From Pseudomonas sp. DNDY-54 (GTDB lineage: Bacteria; Pseudomonadota; Gammaproteobacteria; Pseudomonadales; Pseudomonadaceae), in the NCBI RefSeq assembly GCF_019880365.1, contig NZ_CP082271.1, forward strand, positions 806,001 through 870,000: a stretch of DNA of 64,000 nucleotides. Direction: 5' to 3'. A program made the position numbers and the translations under genes. Positions 9,092-16,497 of the stretch are shown here, piece after piece; position 1 is the first letter of the stretch, and every line of letters begins with the position of its first letter. The notes under the pieces were generated by a model. It searched no databases, was not told the origin of the DNA, and saw only the letters and a program-made list of their open reading frames with translations.

Positions 9092-10981
9092 ATGCCCAGC
9101 CGTCTCAAGTTCAGCCACAAGATTCTCCTTGCCGCGTCACTCGTCGTGATCACGACGTTTGCCCTGTTCACGCTCTACAACGACTACCTGCAGCGCAACG
9201 CGATCCGCGACAACCTCGAAAGCTACCTGGATGAGATGGGTGAAATCACCGCGCATAACATCCAGAACTGGTTGTCGGGTCGAATCCTGCTGATCGAAAG
9301 CGCCGCACAGTCGATCGGGGCCGACAGCTCCGCTGAGCGCGTTGGGGGTATGTTGGAGCAGAAAGCACTGGCCTCGACATTCATGTACACCTACCTCGGT
9401 GGAACGGATGGCAGCTATATCCTGCGGCCATTCGAGGAGATGCCAGCCGATTACGACGCTCGAACGCGCCCTTGGTACAAGGATGCGATGGCTGCCAACG
9501 GCACGACGCTCACTGAGCCCTATCTGGATGCTTCGCTGGACGAGCTGGTCGTTACTGTCGCAACTCCGGCAAAGCGCGGTGCGCAATCGCTCGGTGTGGT
9601 GGGTGGCGACCTCAGCCTGAAAGCCCTGGTAAGCATCATCAACGCGCTGGACTTCGATGGCATGGGCTATGCCTTCCTGGTCAGCGATGACGGCAAGGTC
9701 CTCGTCCATCCCGACAAAGCCAAGGTGATGAAGACGCTAGGCGAACTCTATCCGCAGGACACCCCGCTCCTGACCAGCCACTACAGCGAGGCGGTGATGG
9801 ACGGGCAGGCGCGCATTCTCAGTTTCAGCCCCGTGCCGGGCCTGCCGTCGGTTCGTTGGTACGTGGGTGTTTCCATTGAAAAGGACAAAGCCTTCGCCGC
9901 CCTGGCCAGCTTCCGCACCACGGCCATGCTGGCGACCGTTATCGCCGTGGCCTTCATCCTGGTGCTGCTAGGCATGCTGATCCGTGTGCTGATGCGTCCG
10001 TTGACCGACATGGGGCATGCCATGGAAAACATTGCGGCGGGCGAGGGCGACCTTACTCGCCGGCTGAAGGTCGAGTCGAACGATGAATTCGGCATTCTGG
10101 CCACGGCGTTCAATCGGTTCGTCGAGCGTATCCACGGCTCTATCCGGGATGTTTCGTCGGCGACCGAGCAGGTTAACGAGGTCGCGAAACGCGTGTTGGC
10201 CGCTTCCAATTCATCAATGGTCAACTCCGATGAACAGGCCAGCCGCACCAACAGTGTCGCGGCGGCGATCAACCAGCTTGGCGCCGCGGCTCAGGAAATT
10301 GCACGGAACGCCGCCGATGCCTCGCAGCAGGCCAGCGGTGCCAGCCATCAGGCTGAAGATGGACGCAAGGTCGTCGAGCAGAACATCGAAGCGATGAAGC
10401 AGTTGTCGAACAACATCAGCGCGTCTTGTGCGCAGATCGAGGCGCTGAATACGCAGACCGTTGGCATCGGACAGATCCTCGACGTGATCAAGGGCATCTC
10501 CGAGCAGACCAACCTGCTGGCGCTCAACGCAGCCATCGAAGCGGCGCGCGCCGGTGAAGCCGGACGGGGCTTCGCCGTGGTGGCCGACGAGGTTCGTAGC
10601 CTGGCCCATCGCACCCAGACCTCCGCGCAGGAAATTCACGGGATGATCGAGAAGCTGCAGGTCGGCGCGCGCGACTCGGTGAGCACCATGACCGAAAGCC
10701 AGCGCCAGAGCGAATCGAGCGTCGGCATCGCCAACCAGGCCGGCGAACGGCTCGGCAGCGTGACCCGCAGCATCGGTGAGATCGATGCGATGAACCAGTC
10801 GGTGGCCACCGCCACGGAAGAGCAGACCTCGGTGATCGAGTCGCTGAACATGGATATCACCGAGATCAACACCTTGAACCAGGAGGGTGTGGAGAATTTG
10901 CACTCGACCTTGCGGGCGTGTGGGGATCTGGAGCAGCAGGCTGCGAGGTTGAAGCAGTTGGTGGGGAGTTTCAGGATCTGA
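9092..10981 (+). CDS. Methyl-accepting chemotaxis protein with amino-acid-type dCache sensor
   Basis: A transmembrane chemoreceptor of about 629 residues. TM1 is at residues ~9-30 (ILLAASLVVITTFALF). A periplasmic dCache domain follows to about 275, then TM2 (LATVIAVAFILVLLGMLI), HAMP, and a signalling hairpin with the tip ISEQTNLLALNAAIEAARAG. The sensor contains ADYDARTRPWYKDA, PYLDAS and VVGGDLS, matching the Y/R/W-Y/Y/D residues of the amino-acid-binding dCache signature known from PctA-like receptors. The start at 9092 (MPSRLKF) is preferred over an upstream in-frame ATG at 9035 because the mature family starts there and GGA lies at suitable distance. The neighbouring amino-acid transporters support an amino-acid ligand. 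Ligand identity is inferred. Confidence 0.9.
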   Translation: MPSRLKFSHKILLAASLVVITTFALFTLYNDYLQRNAIRDNLESYLDEMGEITAHNIQNWLSGRILLIESAAQSIGADSSAERVGGMLEQKALASTFMYTYLGGTDGSYILRPFEEMPADYDARTRPWYKDAMAANGTTLTEPYLDASLDELVVTVATPAKRGAQSLGVVGGDLSLKALVSIINALDFDGMGYAFLVSDDGKVLVHPDKAKVMKTLGELYPQDTPLLTSHYSEAVMDGQARILSFSPVPGLPSVRWYVGVSIEKDKAFAALASFRTTAMLATVIAVAFILVLLGMLIRVLMRPLTDMGHAMENIAAGEGDLTRRLKVESNDEFGILATAFNRFVERIHGSIRDVSSATEQVNEVAKRVLAASNSSMVNSDEQASRTNSVAAAINQLGAAAQEIARNAADASQQASGASHQAEDGRKVVEQNIEAMKQLSNNISASCAQIEALNTQTVGIGQILDVIKGISEQTNLLALNAAIEAARAGEAGRGFAVVADEVRSLAHRTQTSAQEIHGMIEKLQVGARDSVSTMTESQRQSESSVGIANQAGERLGSVTRSIGEIDAMNQSVATATEEQTSVIESLNMDITEINTLNQEGVENLHSTLRACGDLEQQAARLKQLVGSFRI

Positions 10982-10995
10982 TCTGGTGTTGGGTG

Positions 10996-11020
10996 AAAGG
11001 GCGCTTCGGCGCCCTTTTTT
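10996..11020 (+). terminator. Intrinsic terminator after the chemoreceptor gene
   Basis: A perfect AGGGCGC/GCGCCCT stem closed by a TTCG tetraloop is followed by six T residues. Confidence 0.92.
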
Positions 11021-11089
11021 GTGGGCAATAGGGTAGGAGCGTTGTTTATGAAGCTCTTGAGGTTGGGCTTCTCGCGGTGTTGGCCGAGG

Positions 11090-11330
11090 CATTGGTTTCG
11101 CCCTGCAGGGCGAGTCACTTTTTCCAAACGCCGAAAAAGTAACCAAAAAGTCTTGCCCCTGCATCCGGGTCTCGCTGCGCTCGACTTCTCTCATTACATC
11201 CACGCTCCGGGGCCGGCGTAAAGGGCCATCCATGGCCCTTTACGCCTCTCGCGGCATCCATGCCGCTCGCTCCCCTCCGCGCGGATTCCATTCGACCTCC
11301 TGAAAGGGGCGTTCGGTGTTGTCTGATGCT
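11090..11330. repeat. Non-coding interspersed-repeat-like block
   Basis: This stretch contains GGCGAGTCACTTTTTCCAAA, CCGAAAAAGTAACCAAAAAG, and the palindromic AAAGGGCCATCCATGGCCCTTT at about 11220-11241. I recognise such blocks as dispersed non-coding sequence in pseudomonad genomes, from memory rather than a search. No gene is supported: short reading frames cross it in several frames without ribosome sites. Confidence 0.5.
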
Positions 11331-11400
11331 CTGTTCGTCAGCAAATGATGAAGGCGCTTTTGTTGCTCTCTGTTCCAAAACTTCCAGACGACTCAGGCTT

Positions 11401-11512
11401 CGTAGGGTGGAAAACTGCGAAGCATTTTCCACCGCATCAACGCTGCAGGCGTATCGAACGTTGCCGACAAAAATCGGTGGGTAAGCTTCGCGTTACCCAC
11501 CCTACAGAGGGC
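11401..11512. repeat. GTAGGGTGGAAAACTGCG-type repeat pair
   Basis: GTAGGGTGGAAAACTGCGAA with an inverse TTTTCCACC arm at 11401-11433, and GGTGGGTAAGCTTCGCGTTA ending ACCCACCCTACAG at about 11477-11508, form two imperfect palindromes. A related unit lies at 15421-15452 in opposite orientation. No gene is seen. Confidence 0.65.
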
Positions 11513-11584
11513 CTCTACAAACGCGTCGTTGCAAGGCCCAACAGGCGTCACCGAATCGCCCCTTGCGCAGCGACCCTCGGAGCA

Positions 11585-11675
11585 GCGAGAAGCGAGAAGC
11601 GAGAAGCGAGAAGCGAAAAGCGAAAAGCGAAAAGCGAAAAGCGAAAAGCGAAAAGCGAAAAGCGAAAAGCGGCAA
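11585..11675 (+). repeat. Heptanucleotide tandem array, (GCGAGAA)4(GCGAAAA)8
   Basis: Four copies of GCGAGAA are followed by eight exact copies of GCGAAAA and one degenerate GCGGCAA, with no interruption. Such low-complexity heptamer arrays are slippage-prone. It lies 110 bases upstream of the PfpI-family start codon, in or near that gene's promoter region. No ribosome site or plausible gene uses it as coding sequence. Confidence 0.95.
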
Positions 11676-11784
11676 GGCATCGGCGTCACGGCTATGGATG
11701 CGGTCAATGCAATTGACCCATTCCCCACCCCCATGGTCGAGATGAACCATGGCCCGCATTCGGGCCCCGTCCAAAGGAGACCCC

Positions 11785-12468
11785 ATGAAAGTTCTCATCG
11801 TGCTCACGTCCCACGACAAGCTTGGCGACACCGGCAAACCCACCGGCTTCTGGCTCGAAGAGTTCGCCGCGCCTTATTACGTTTTCAAGGACGCCGGCGC
11901 CGAGATCGTCTTGGCCTCGCCGAAAGGCGGACAGCCCCCGCTGGACCCGAAAAGTGATGCGCCGGACGCCCAGACGGAGCTGACCCAGCGATTCAAGAAT
12001 GATGCTGAGGCGAAGGCCCTCCTCGCCAACACGCACAAGCTGGACGATATCTCGGCGGAAGACTTCGACACGGTGTTCTATCCCGGTGGCCATGGCCCGC
12101 TGTGGGACCTGACCGGCAACGCGACCTCCATCGCGCTGATCGAGTCCTTCATCAAGGCAAGAAAGCCGGTGGGCGCGGTCTGCCACGCACCGGCGGCGTT
12201 GGTTCAGGTGCGCGGGGTGGATGGCGAGTATCTGGTCAAGGGCAAGCGCGTGACCGGCTTTACCAACACCGAAGAGGAAGGCGTCGAACTCACCGAGGTC
12301 GTCCCCTTCCTGCTCGAAGACAAGCTCAAGGAAATCGGCGGCGACTACAGCAAGGGGCCGGACTGGTCCTCCTACGTGCTGGTCGATGGCCTGCTGGTGA
12401 CAGGCCAGAACCCCGCATCATCGGAAGAAGCCGCGCGTGAATTGCTCAAGCTGCTGAAGACCCGCTGA
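11785..12468 (+). CDS. DJ-1/PfpI family protein (type 1 glutamine amidotransferase-like)
   Basis: A 227-residue cytoplasmic protein of the DJ-1/PfpI superfamily, related to Hsp31/glyoxalase III-type members. The nucleophile elbow PVGAVCHAPAAL places the conserved Cys at about residue 133 with the adjacent His. An upstream Glu of the triad region sits in GFWLEEFAAPYYVF, and DTVFYPGGHGPLWDL forms the oxyanion loop. The start has AAAGGAG eight bases upstream. Family members act as protein/aldehyde detoxification enzymes or chaperones; which activity applies here cannot be read from sequence. The upstream heptamer array may affect expression. Confidence 0.87.
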   Translation: MKVLIVLTSHDKLGDTGKPTGFWLEEFAAPYYVFKDAGAEIVLASPKGGQPPLDPKSDAPDAQTELTQRFKNDAEAKALLANTHKLDDISAEDFDTVFYPGGHGPLWDLTGNATSIALIESFIKARKPVGAVCHAPAALVQVRGVDGEYLVKGKRVTGFTNTEEEGVELTEVVPFLLEDKLKEIGGDYSKGPDWSSYVLVDGLLVTGQNPASSEEAARELLKLLKTR

Positions 12469-12474
12469 AGTCCC

Positions 12475-13287
12475 TCAGCCCGGCCAGATCAGGGACTCGG
12501 TCTGGCTGCATGTTTCGAACAGCGGTTTGCTGAACAGATAGCCCTGCAGCAGGCTGATGCCCAAATCCTGCAGGGCGCTGCACTCGTCGGCGGTTTCCAC
12601 GCCTTCGGCGATCACCTTGATCCCCAGTTCAGCGCAGATGCCTACGGTGCCCCGGACGATGGCCTGGCGGGCGCGACTCTGGTCGATCCCGCGGATCAGG
12701 CCCATGTCCAGCTTGATGATGTCTGGCTGGAAATCAGCCAGCAGGTTAAGCCCGGCATAGCCCGCACCGAAATCGTCTATCGCGGTGAGGAAGCCGATGC
12801 GCTGGTACTCGCGGAAGACTTCGGTCAGCCACTTGGCATCGCTGATGCGCTCGCCTTCGACGGTTTCGAAGATGATCCGCTCGACGGGGAAATTGTGGGC
12901 GCGAGCTGCTTCGAGCGTCGAGCGGATGCACAGCTCGGGACGGTAAATGGCATTGGGCAGGAAATTGATCGACAGCTTGGTCCGCATGTCCAGCTTGGCG
13001 GCTGTCTTGATCGCCTTGACCCGGCAGGCCTGATCGAAACGGAAGCGATTGTCCTCCGTTACCTGCGACAGCACGCTGGGTGCCGGTTCGCCATTGACGC
13101 CGCGGATCAGGGCTTCGTGGGCGAAGATCTCGCGCTTGGCAATGTCGACGATCGGTTGGTAGGCATAACTGAAGCGAAAGCCCAGGCGCTCGCCGCTGGC
13201 GCAGCTTGGGCAGGCGCCATGTTCGCTGGCGGCGTGGCAGGCGTATTCACTTGGGGCAGGGTTACCGGCTGTATTGCTTTGGATCAT
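12475..13287 (-). CDS. EAL-domain protein (putative c-di-GMP phosphodiesterase)
   Basis: A 270-residue stand-alone EAL domain, cytoplasmic. Motifs read in order are FAHEALIRG (the EAL signature), LSINFLP, IIFETVEGE, AIDDFGAGYAGLNLL (DDFGxGYS-like loop, with A for S), IIKLDMGLIRGID and VIAEGVETADE. The catalytic metal ligands therefore appear present, so c-di-GMP hydrolysis to pGpG is plausible. The N-terminus has four cysteines within residues 17-32 (CHAASEHGACPSC), an unusual cluster that could bind metal. No GGDEF domain is attached. The ribosome site is weak, so the start is less sure. It converges with the PfpI gene, six bases from its stop. Confidence 0.87.
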   Translation of the reverse strand: MIQSNTAGNPAPSEYACHAASEHGACPSCASGERLGFRFSYAYQPIVDIAKREIFAHEALIRGVNGEPAPSVLSQVTEDNRFRFDQACRVKAIKTAAKLDMRTKLSINFLPNAIYRPELCIRSTLEAARAHNFPVERIIFETVEGERISDAKWLTEVFREYQRIGFLTAIDDFGAGYAGLNLLADFQPDIIKLDMGLIRGIDQSRARQAIVRGTVGICAELGIKVIAEGVETADECSALQDLGISLLQGYLFSKPLFETCSQTESLIWPG

Positions 13288-13661
13288 GGCGGCGCTCGTA
13301 TCAAAACCTGTGCTGGAAGGTAGCGGCCGCTCTGGCCGACCCTATAGCTCCGCTCGTCACCGGACCGGTTGGTCATGTTTAGCTGAGCGCGCTATCCCAA
13401 TAGTAGGTCAGAAGCACCACGATGATGGCAAATAGCTATGGTTCATTGCGCTGATGCGGGTTTCGGAAGCTTTGAGACTGTTCAATCGTAAAACGATTAC
13501 GCTGGGAAACGCTCAGGACGTTCGTCTAGCGCGCGCTTCTGCGGGGCACGCCATTCAGCTCAGGGACTCGGCGCTGCTTGGCTTTCTGACCGGGGCAGCC
13601 CCAGCGGCTGCCCAGTCGTTCAGACCCGTCGGATCATCCCCGCGTCTGTTTTGCCTGCTAT
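13288..13661. other. Intergenic stretch, no gene recognised
   Basis: The 374 bases between the divergent-side start of the EAL gene and the 3' end of the aminotransferase gene contain no gene I can support. A 76-codon frame at 13454-13684 has no ribosome site and overlaps the end of the aminotransferase gene. Confidence 0.5.
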
Positions 13662-14858
13662 TCAATCCACGACGCGAGCAATAGCCGCCGCCAGTTGATC
13701 GAGCCGCTCGGCATCCAGCCCGGCAATGTTGGCGCGTCCGCTTTCTACTACATAGACCGCATCCTCGCGGCGCAGGCGCAGCACCTGTTCAGCGGTCAGG
13801 CCGGTGTAGGAGAACATGCCGCGCTGCCTGGCGATGTGGGCGAAACGCTCGGCTAACCCGTGCGGTGCGAGCGCGTCTACCAAGCCTTTGCGCAAGCCGG
13901 CGATGCGTTCGCGCTTGGCGGCGACTTCCTGCTGCCAGAGCTGGCGCAGTTCATCGTTGGCGAGAATCGTCGCCACCACGGCGGCGCCGTGGGACGGCGG
14001 TGTCGACCAGAGGTTGCGTGCCACAGAGGCAAACTGGCTGCGCACGTTGATCAGCGATTCGCCGTCTGCCGTGACGGCGATCAACGCACCGGTGCGCTCG
14101 CGGTAGAGGCCGAAGTTCTTCGAGCAGGAGCTGGTGATCAGCACCTCCGGCAGCGCTTCGACGAACAGCCGCACCGCCCAGGCGTCTTCATCCAGCCCAT
14201 CGCCAAAGCCTTGATAGGCAAAGTCGAACAGCGGCAGCAGCTCGCGGCGACGCACGATTTCCAGCACCTGACGCCAGTCGTCCCGGGACAGGTCATAGCC
14301 CGTGGGGTTGTGACAGCAGGCGTGCAGCAGCACCACGTCACCGCTGGGGATCTGCTCCAGCGCGGCGAGCATGGCCGGTACGTCCAGTCGGTTGTGTGCA
14401 TTCACGTAGGGGTAGTGCTCGACCTTCAACCGCGCCGCGGCGAACAGCGTCTCGTGGATCGGCCAGGTCGGGTCGCTGAGCCAAAGGCTGCGGCCCGGCA
14501 GGCACTTGGCAATGAAGTCACCCACTAGACGCAGCGCGCCGGTGCCACCGGGTGTCTGGGTACAGCCGGCGCGGTTCTCGACCAGTGCCGGCGAGCCTTC
14601 ACCCAGGACAAGCTTGAGCAACTGCTCGCCGAACAGCGGATCACCGTGGCCCCCGATGTAGCTTTTGGTTTTCTCGCTTTCGATCAGCCGCTGTTCGGCC
14701 AGCTTCACGGCCTTGGGGATTGGCGTCAGGCCCAGCGCATCCTTGTAGACGCCGACGCCCAGATCGAGCTTGGCCGGATTCGGGTCGGCGCGATAGGCAT
14801 CGAGCAGACCGAGAATCGGGTCACCGGGGACCCGTGCCACGTCGCTGAAATGCTTCAC
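13662..14858 (-). CDS. phhC: Aromatic amino-acid aminotransferase, class I (PhhC/TyrB type)
   Basis: A 398-residue cytoplasmic PLP enzyme that transaminates Phe/Tyr with 2-oxoglutarate. Family segments visible are LLHACCHNPTGYDLSRDDW, FDFAYQGFGDGLDEDA, and SSCSKNFGLYRERTGAL with the PLP-binding lysine. It starts with GTG at 14858, overlapping the phhB stop by four bases (GTGA), indicating translational coupling. It is the last gene of phhA-phhB-phhC, the order known from Pseudomonas aeruginosa. In that pathway it removes the amino group of tyrosine made by PhhA. Confidence in function is high given the context. Confidence 0.92.
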   Translation of the reverse strand: MKHFSDVARVPGDPILGLLDAYRADPNPAKLDLGVGVYKDALGLTPIPKAVKLAEQRLIESEKTKSYIGGHGDPLFGEQLLKLVLGEGSPALVENRAGCTQTPGGTGALRLVGDFIAKCLPGRSLWLSDPTWPIHETLFAAARLKVEHYPYVNAHNRLDVPAMLAALEQIPSGDVVLLHACCHNPTGYDLSRDDWRQVLEIVRRRELLPLFDFAYQGFGDGLDEDAWAVRLFVEALPEVLITSSCSKNFGLYRERTGALIAVTADGESLINVRSQFASVARNLWSTPPSHGAAVVATILANDELRQLWQQEVAAKRERIAGLRKGLVDALAPHGLAERFAHIARQRGMFSYTGLTAEQVLRLRREDAVYVVESGRANIAGLDAERLDQLAAAIARVVD

Positions 14859-15211
14859 TTGCGGCCCTCAGCGGTTTTCGCGACCTCGTCGGTGCGGGCG
14901 GCCATGATGAAGTCGTTGCGGTGCAGGCCCTTGATCGAGTGGCTCCACCAGGTGACGGTGACTTTGCCCCATTCGGTCAGCAGGCCCGGGTGATGGCCTT
15001 CGGCTTCGGCGATCTCGCCTACGGCGTTGGTGAAGGCCAGGGCGTGCTTGAAGTTCTTGAACAGGAAAACCTTCTCGAGCTCCATGTGGCCGTCACGGGT
15101 CTCGATGTTCCAATCCGGAATCTGCTTGATCAGCTCGGCCAGTTCGTCATCGGAAACCTTCGGTGCATCGGCGCGGCAGGCTTCACAGTGGGCTTGGGTC
15201 AGGGCAGTCAT
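14855..15211 (-). CDS. phhB: Pterin-4a-carbinolamine dehydratase
   Basis: A 118-residue protein that recycles the carbinolamine form of the pterin cofactor of PhhA. The core motif is EAEGHHPGLLTEWGKVTVTW followed by HSIKGLHRNDF, with the paired histidines typical of the family. The start at 15211 has AAGGA at proper spacing; upstream in-frame codons run into repeat sequence and are rejected. It overlaps phhC by four bases. A 236-base repeat-rich gap separates it from phhA. Confidence 0.94.
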   Translation of the reverse strand: MTALTQAHCEACRADAPKVSDDELAELIKQIPDWNIETRDGHMELEKVFLFKNFKHALAFTNAVGEIAEAEGHHPGLLTEWGKVTVTWWSHSIKGLHRNDFIMAARTDEVAKTAEGRK

Positions 15212-15250
15212 GGTGGGGTCCTTGTGATGAGGTTGATAAGAGTTAAGCAA

Positions 15251-15452
15251 CGTAGGGTGGACAACGCCGGAGGCTTGTCCACGCATCGGGTTCGGTCCGG
15301 CACATTGCCTGGGCAACGTAGGGTGGGCTTCAGCCCACCGTCCAGCCCGCTAAGGAATGCCTAGGCAACATCGGTGGGCTGAAGCCCACCCTACGGGATT
15401 GGTGGCGGCCGCACCGACGCGTGGGAAATGCTTCGCAGTTTTCCACCCTACG
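15251..15452. repeat. REP-like cluster between phhA and phhB
   Basis: Four palindromic units: 15251-15284 (GTAGGGTGGACAACGCC type), 15317-15340 (GTAGGGTGGGCTTCAGCCCA), 15372-15396 (inverse orientation) and 15421-15452 (GTGGGAAATGCTTCGCAG type). The last unit includes the TAG stop codon of phhA on the minus strand. Hairpins here could attenuate phhA-to-phhB read-through. Confidence 0.85.
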
Positions 15453-16233
15453 CCGCTTTTGGCGGAAATTTCGGCTGGTGCAGGCCCAGCTGCATGGCGG
15501 TGCGTACGTGGGCCATGATGTCTTCATGCGCCACCTCGAACAGCCGCTTGAGCTCGGGGAGCACGAAATACACCGGCTGCAGGATGTCGATGCGATAGGG
15601 CGTGCGCATGGCTTCGACCACGTCGAAGATCTGATGCTCGGGCTCGTCGGACAGGCTGTAGAGCGTTTCCTTTGGCGAGGAGAGGATGCCGCCGCCATAG
15701 ATGCGCCGACCGGCTGAAGTTTCCACCAGACCGAACTCGATGGTCATCCAGTACAGCCGCGCCAGGTAGACGCGCTCTTCCTTGCTGGCCTTGAGGCCGA
15801 GCTGGCCATAGGTGTGGGTGAATTCGGCGAACCAGGGATTGGTCAGCAGCGGGCAGTGGCCGAAGATCTCGTGGAAGATGTCCGGCTCTTGCAGATAGTC
15901 CAGTTCTTCCGGCGTGCGGATGAAGGTGGCAACGGGGAAGCGCTTGCTGGCCAGCAGTTCGAAAAAGGTCTGGAAGGGAATCAGCGCTGGGACCCGCGCC
16001 ACCTGCCAGCCCGTGGTTGCGTCCAGCACGCGGTTGATTTCGCCCAGCTGGGGAATACGGTCGTGCGGGAGCGCGAGCTGTTCGATTCCGTCCAGGTATT
16101 CCTGGCACGCGCGGCCGTCGAGCAGCTTCAGCTGGCGTTCAATCAGCGTTTGCCAGACGGCATGCTCGGCGTCCGGGTAGTGAATGTGGCCGTTCGCGTC
16201 GGGTTCGCGGGCGACGTATTTCGTAGCTTTCAT
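15448..16233 (-). CDS. phhA: Phenylalanine 4-monooxygenase
   Basis: A 261-residue iron- and tetrahydropterin-dependent hydroxylase that converts Phe to Tyr in the cytoplasm. Metal ligands can be read as H121 and H126 in DIFHEIFGHCPLL and E166 in YWMTIEFGLV. TRTPEELDYLQEPD-like sequence and the short bacterial catalytic core, without a regulatory ACT domain, fit the Pseudomonas enzyme (262 residues). The start has GGAGGT just upstream. The stop codon lies in a GTAGGGTGG repeat. It is transcribed divergently from phhR, and the shared 264-base region has a PhhR-type operator. Confidence 0.96.
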   Translation of the reverse strand: MKATKYVAREPDANGHIHYPDAEHAVWQTLIERQLKLLDGRACQEYLDGIEQLALPHDRIPQLGEINRVLDATTGWQVARVPALIPFQTFFELLASKRFPVATFIRTPEELDYLQEPDIFHEIFGHCPLLTNPWFAEFTHTYGQLGLKASKEERVYLARLYWMTIEFGLVETSAGRRIYGGGILSSPKETLYSLSDEPEHQIFDVVEAMRTPYRIDILQPVYFVLPELKRLFEVAHEDIMAHVRTAMQLGLHQPKFPPKAA

Positions 16234-16353
16234 CTGACCTCCTGAGCGGGATGGCCGCGTAAGTCTTGTTGTTATGGATGCCTCATCTGATCGCGTTCAG
16301 CCCATTCTGGCGACCCGGGCGCGGCGGCCCCGCGGCAATCCGTCTCGGCTATC

Positions 16354-16371
16354 CGTAACGAAATGATTACG
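16354..16371. promoter_or_regulatory. Putative PhhR/TyrR operator
   Basis: CGTAAC-N6-ATTACG fits the GTAA-N8-TTAC core of TyrR boxes (consensus TGTAAA-N6-TTTACA) and is an imperfect palindrome. It lies in the phhA/phhR divergent region, 121 bases upstream of the phhA start. PhhR activates phhA in pseudomonads, so the position is sensible. No experimental support from this sequence alone. Confidence 0.65.
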
Positions 16372-16427
16372 TTGCGACCTGATTGCATGAAAATCGCCTT
16401 GCCCGGCGCCATGACTGTCAAATAATC

Positions 16428-16441
16428 TTGACGAAAATCAA
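16428..16441 (+). promoter_or_regulatory. FNR/ANR/DNR-type box upstream of phhR
   Basis: TTGACGAAAATCAA matches 9 of 10 positions of TTGAT-N4-ATCAA and is centred 63 bases before the phhR start. I see no well-spaced -10 hexamer 22 bases downstream, unlike the nos/nir/nor boxes, so repression or chance cannot be excluded. Confidence 0.45.
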
Positions 16442-16497
16442 CGGCGATCCGCAAAAAGTTCGGCGCCGGTCATAACAACAAGCCCAAGGCACCCGGC

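Noticed and set aside
11529..11957. Open frame through the heptamer array encoding an EKREAKSEKRKAK-type peptide
   Set aside because: It is a translation of the tandem repeat, has no ribosome site and overlaps the PfpI gene in another frame.
13454..13684. 76-codon frame between the EAL and phhC genes
   Set aside because: No ribosome site, no recognisable domain, and its end overlaps the phhC coding region.
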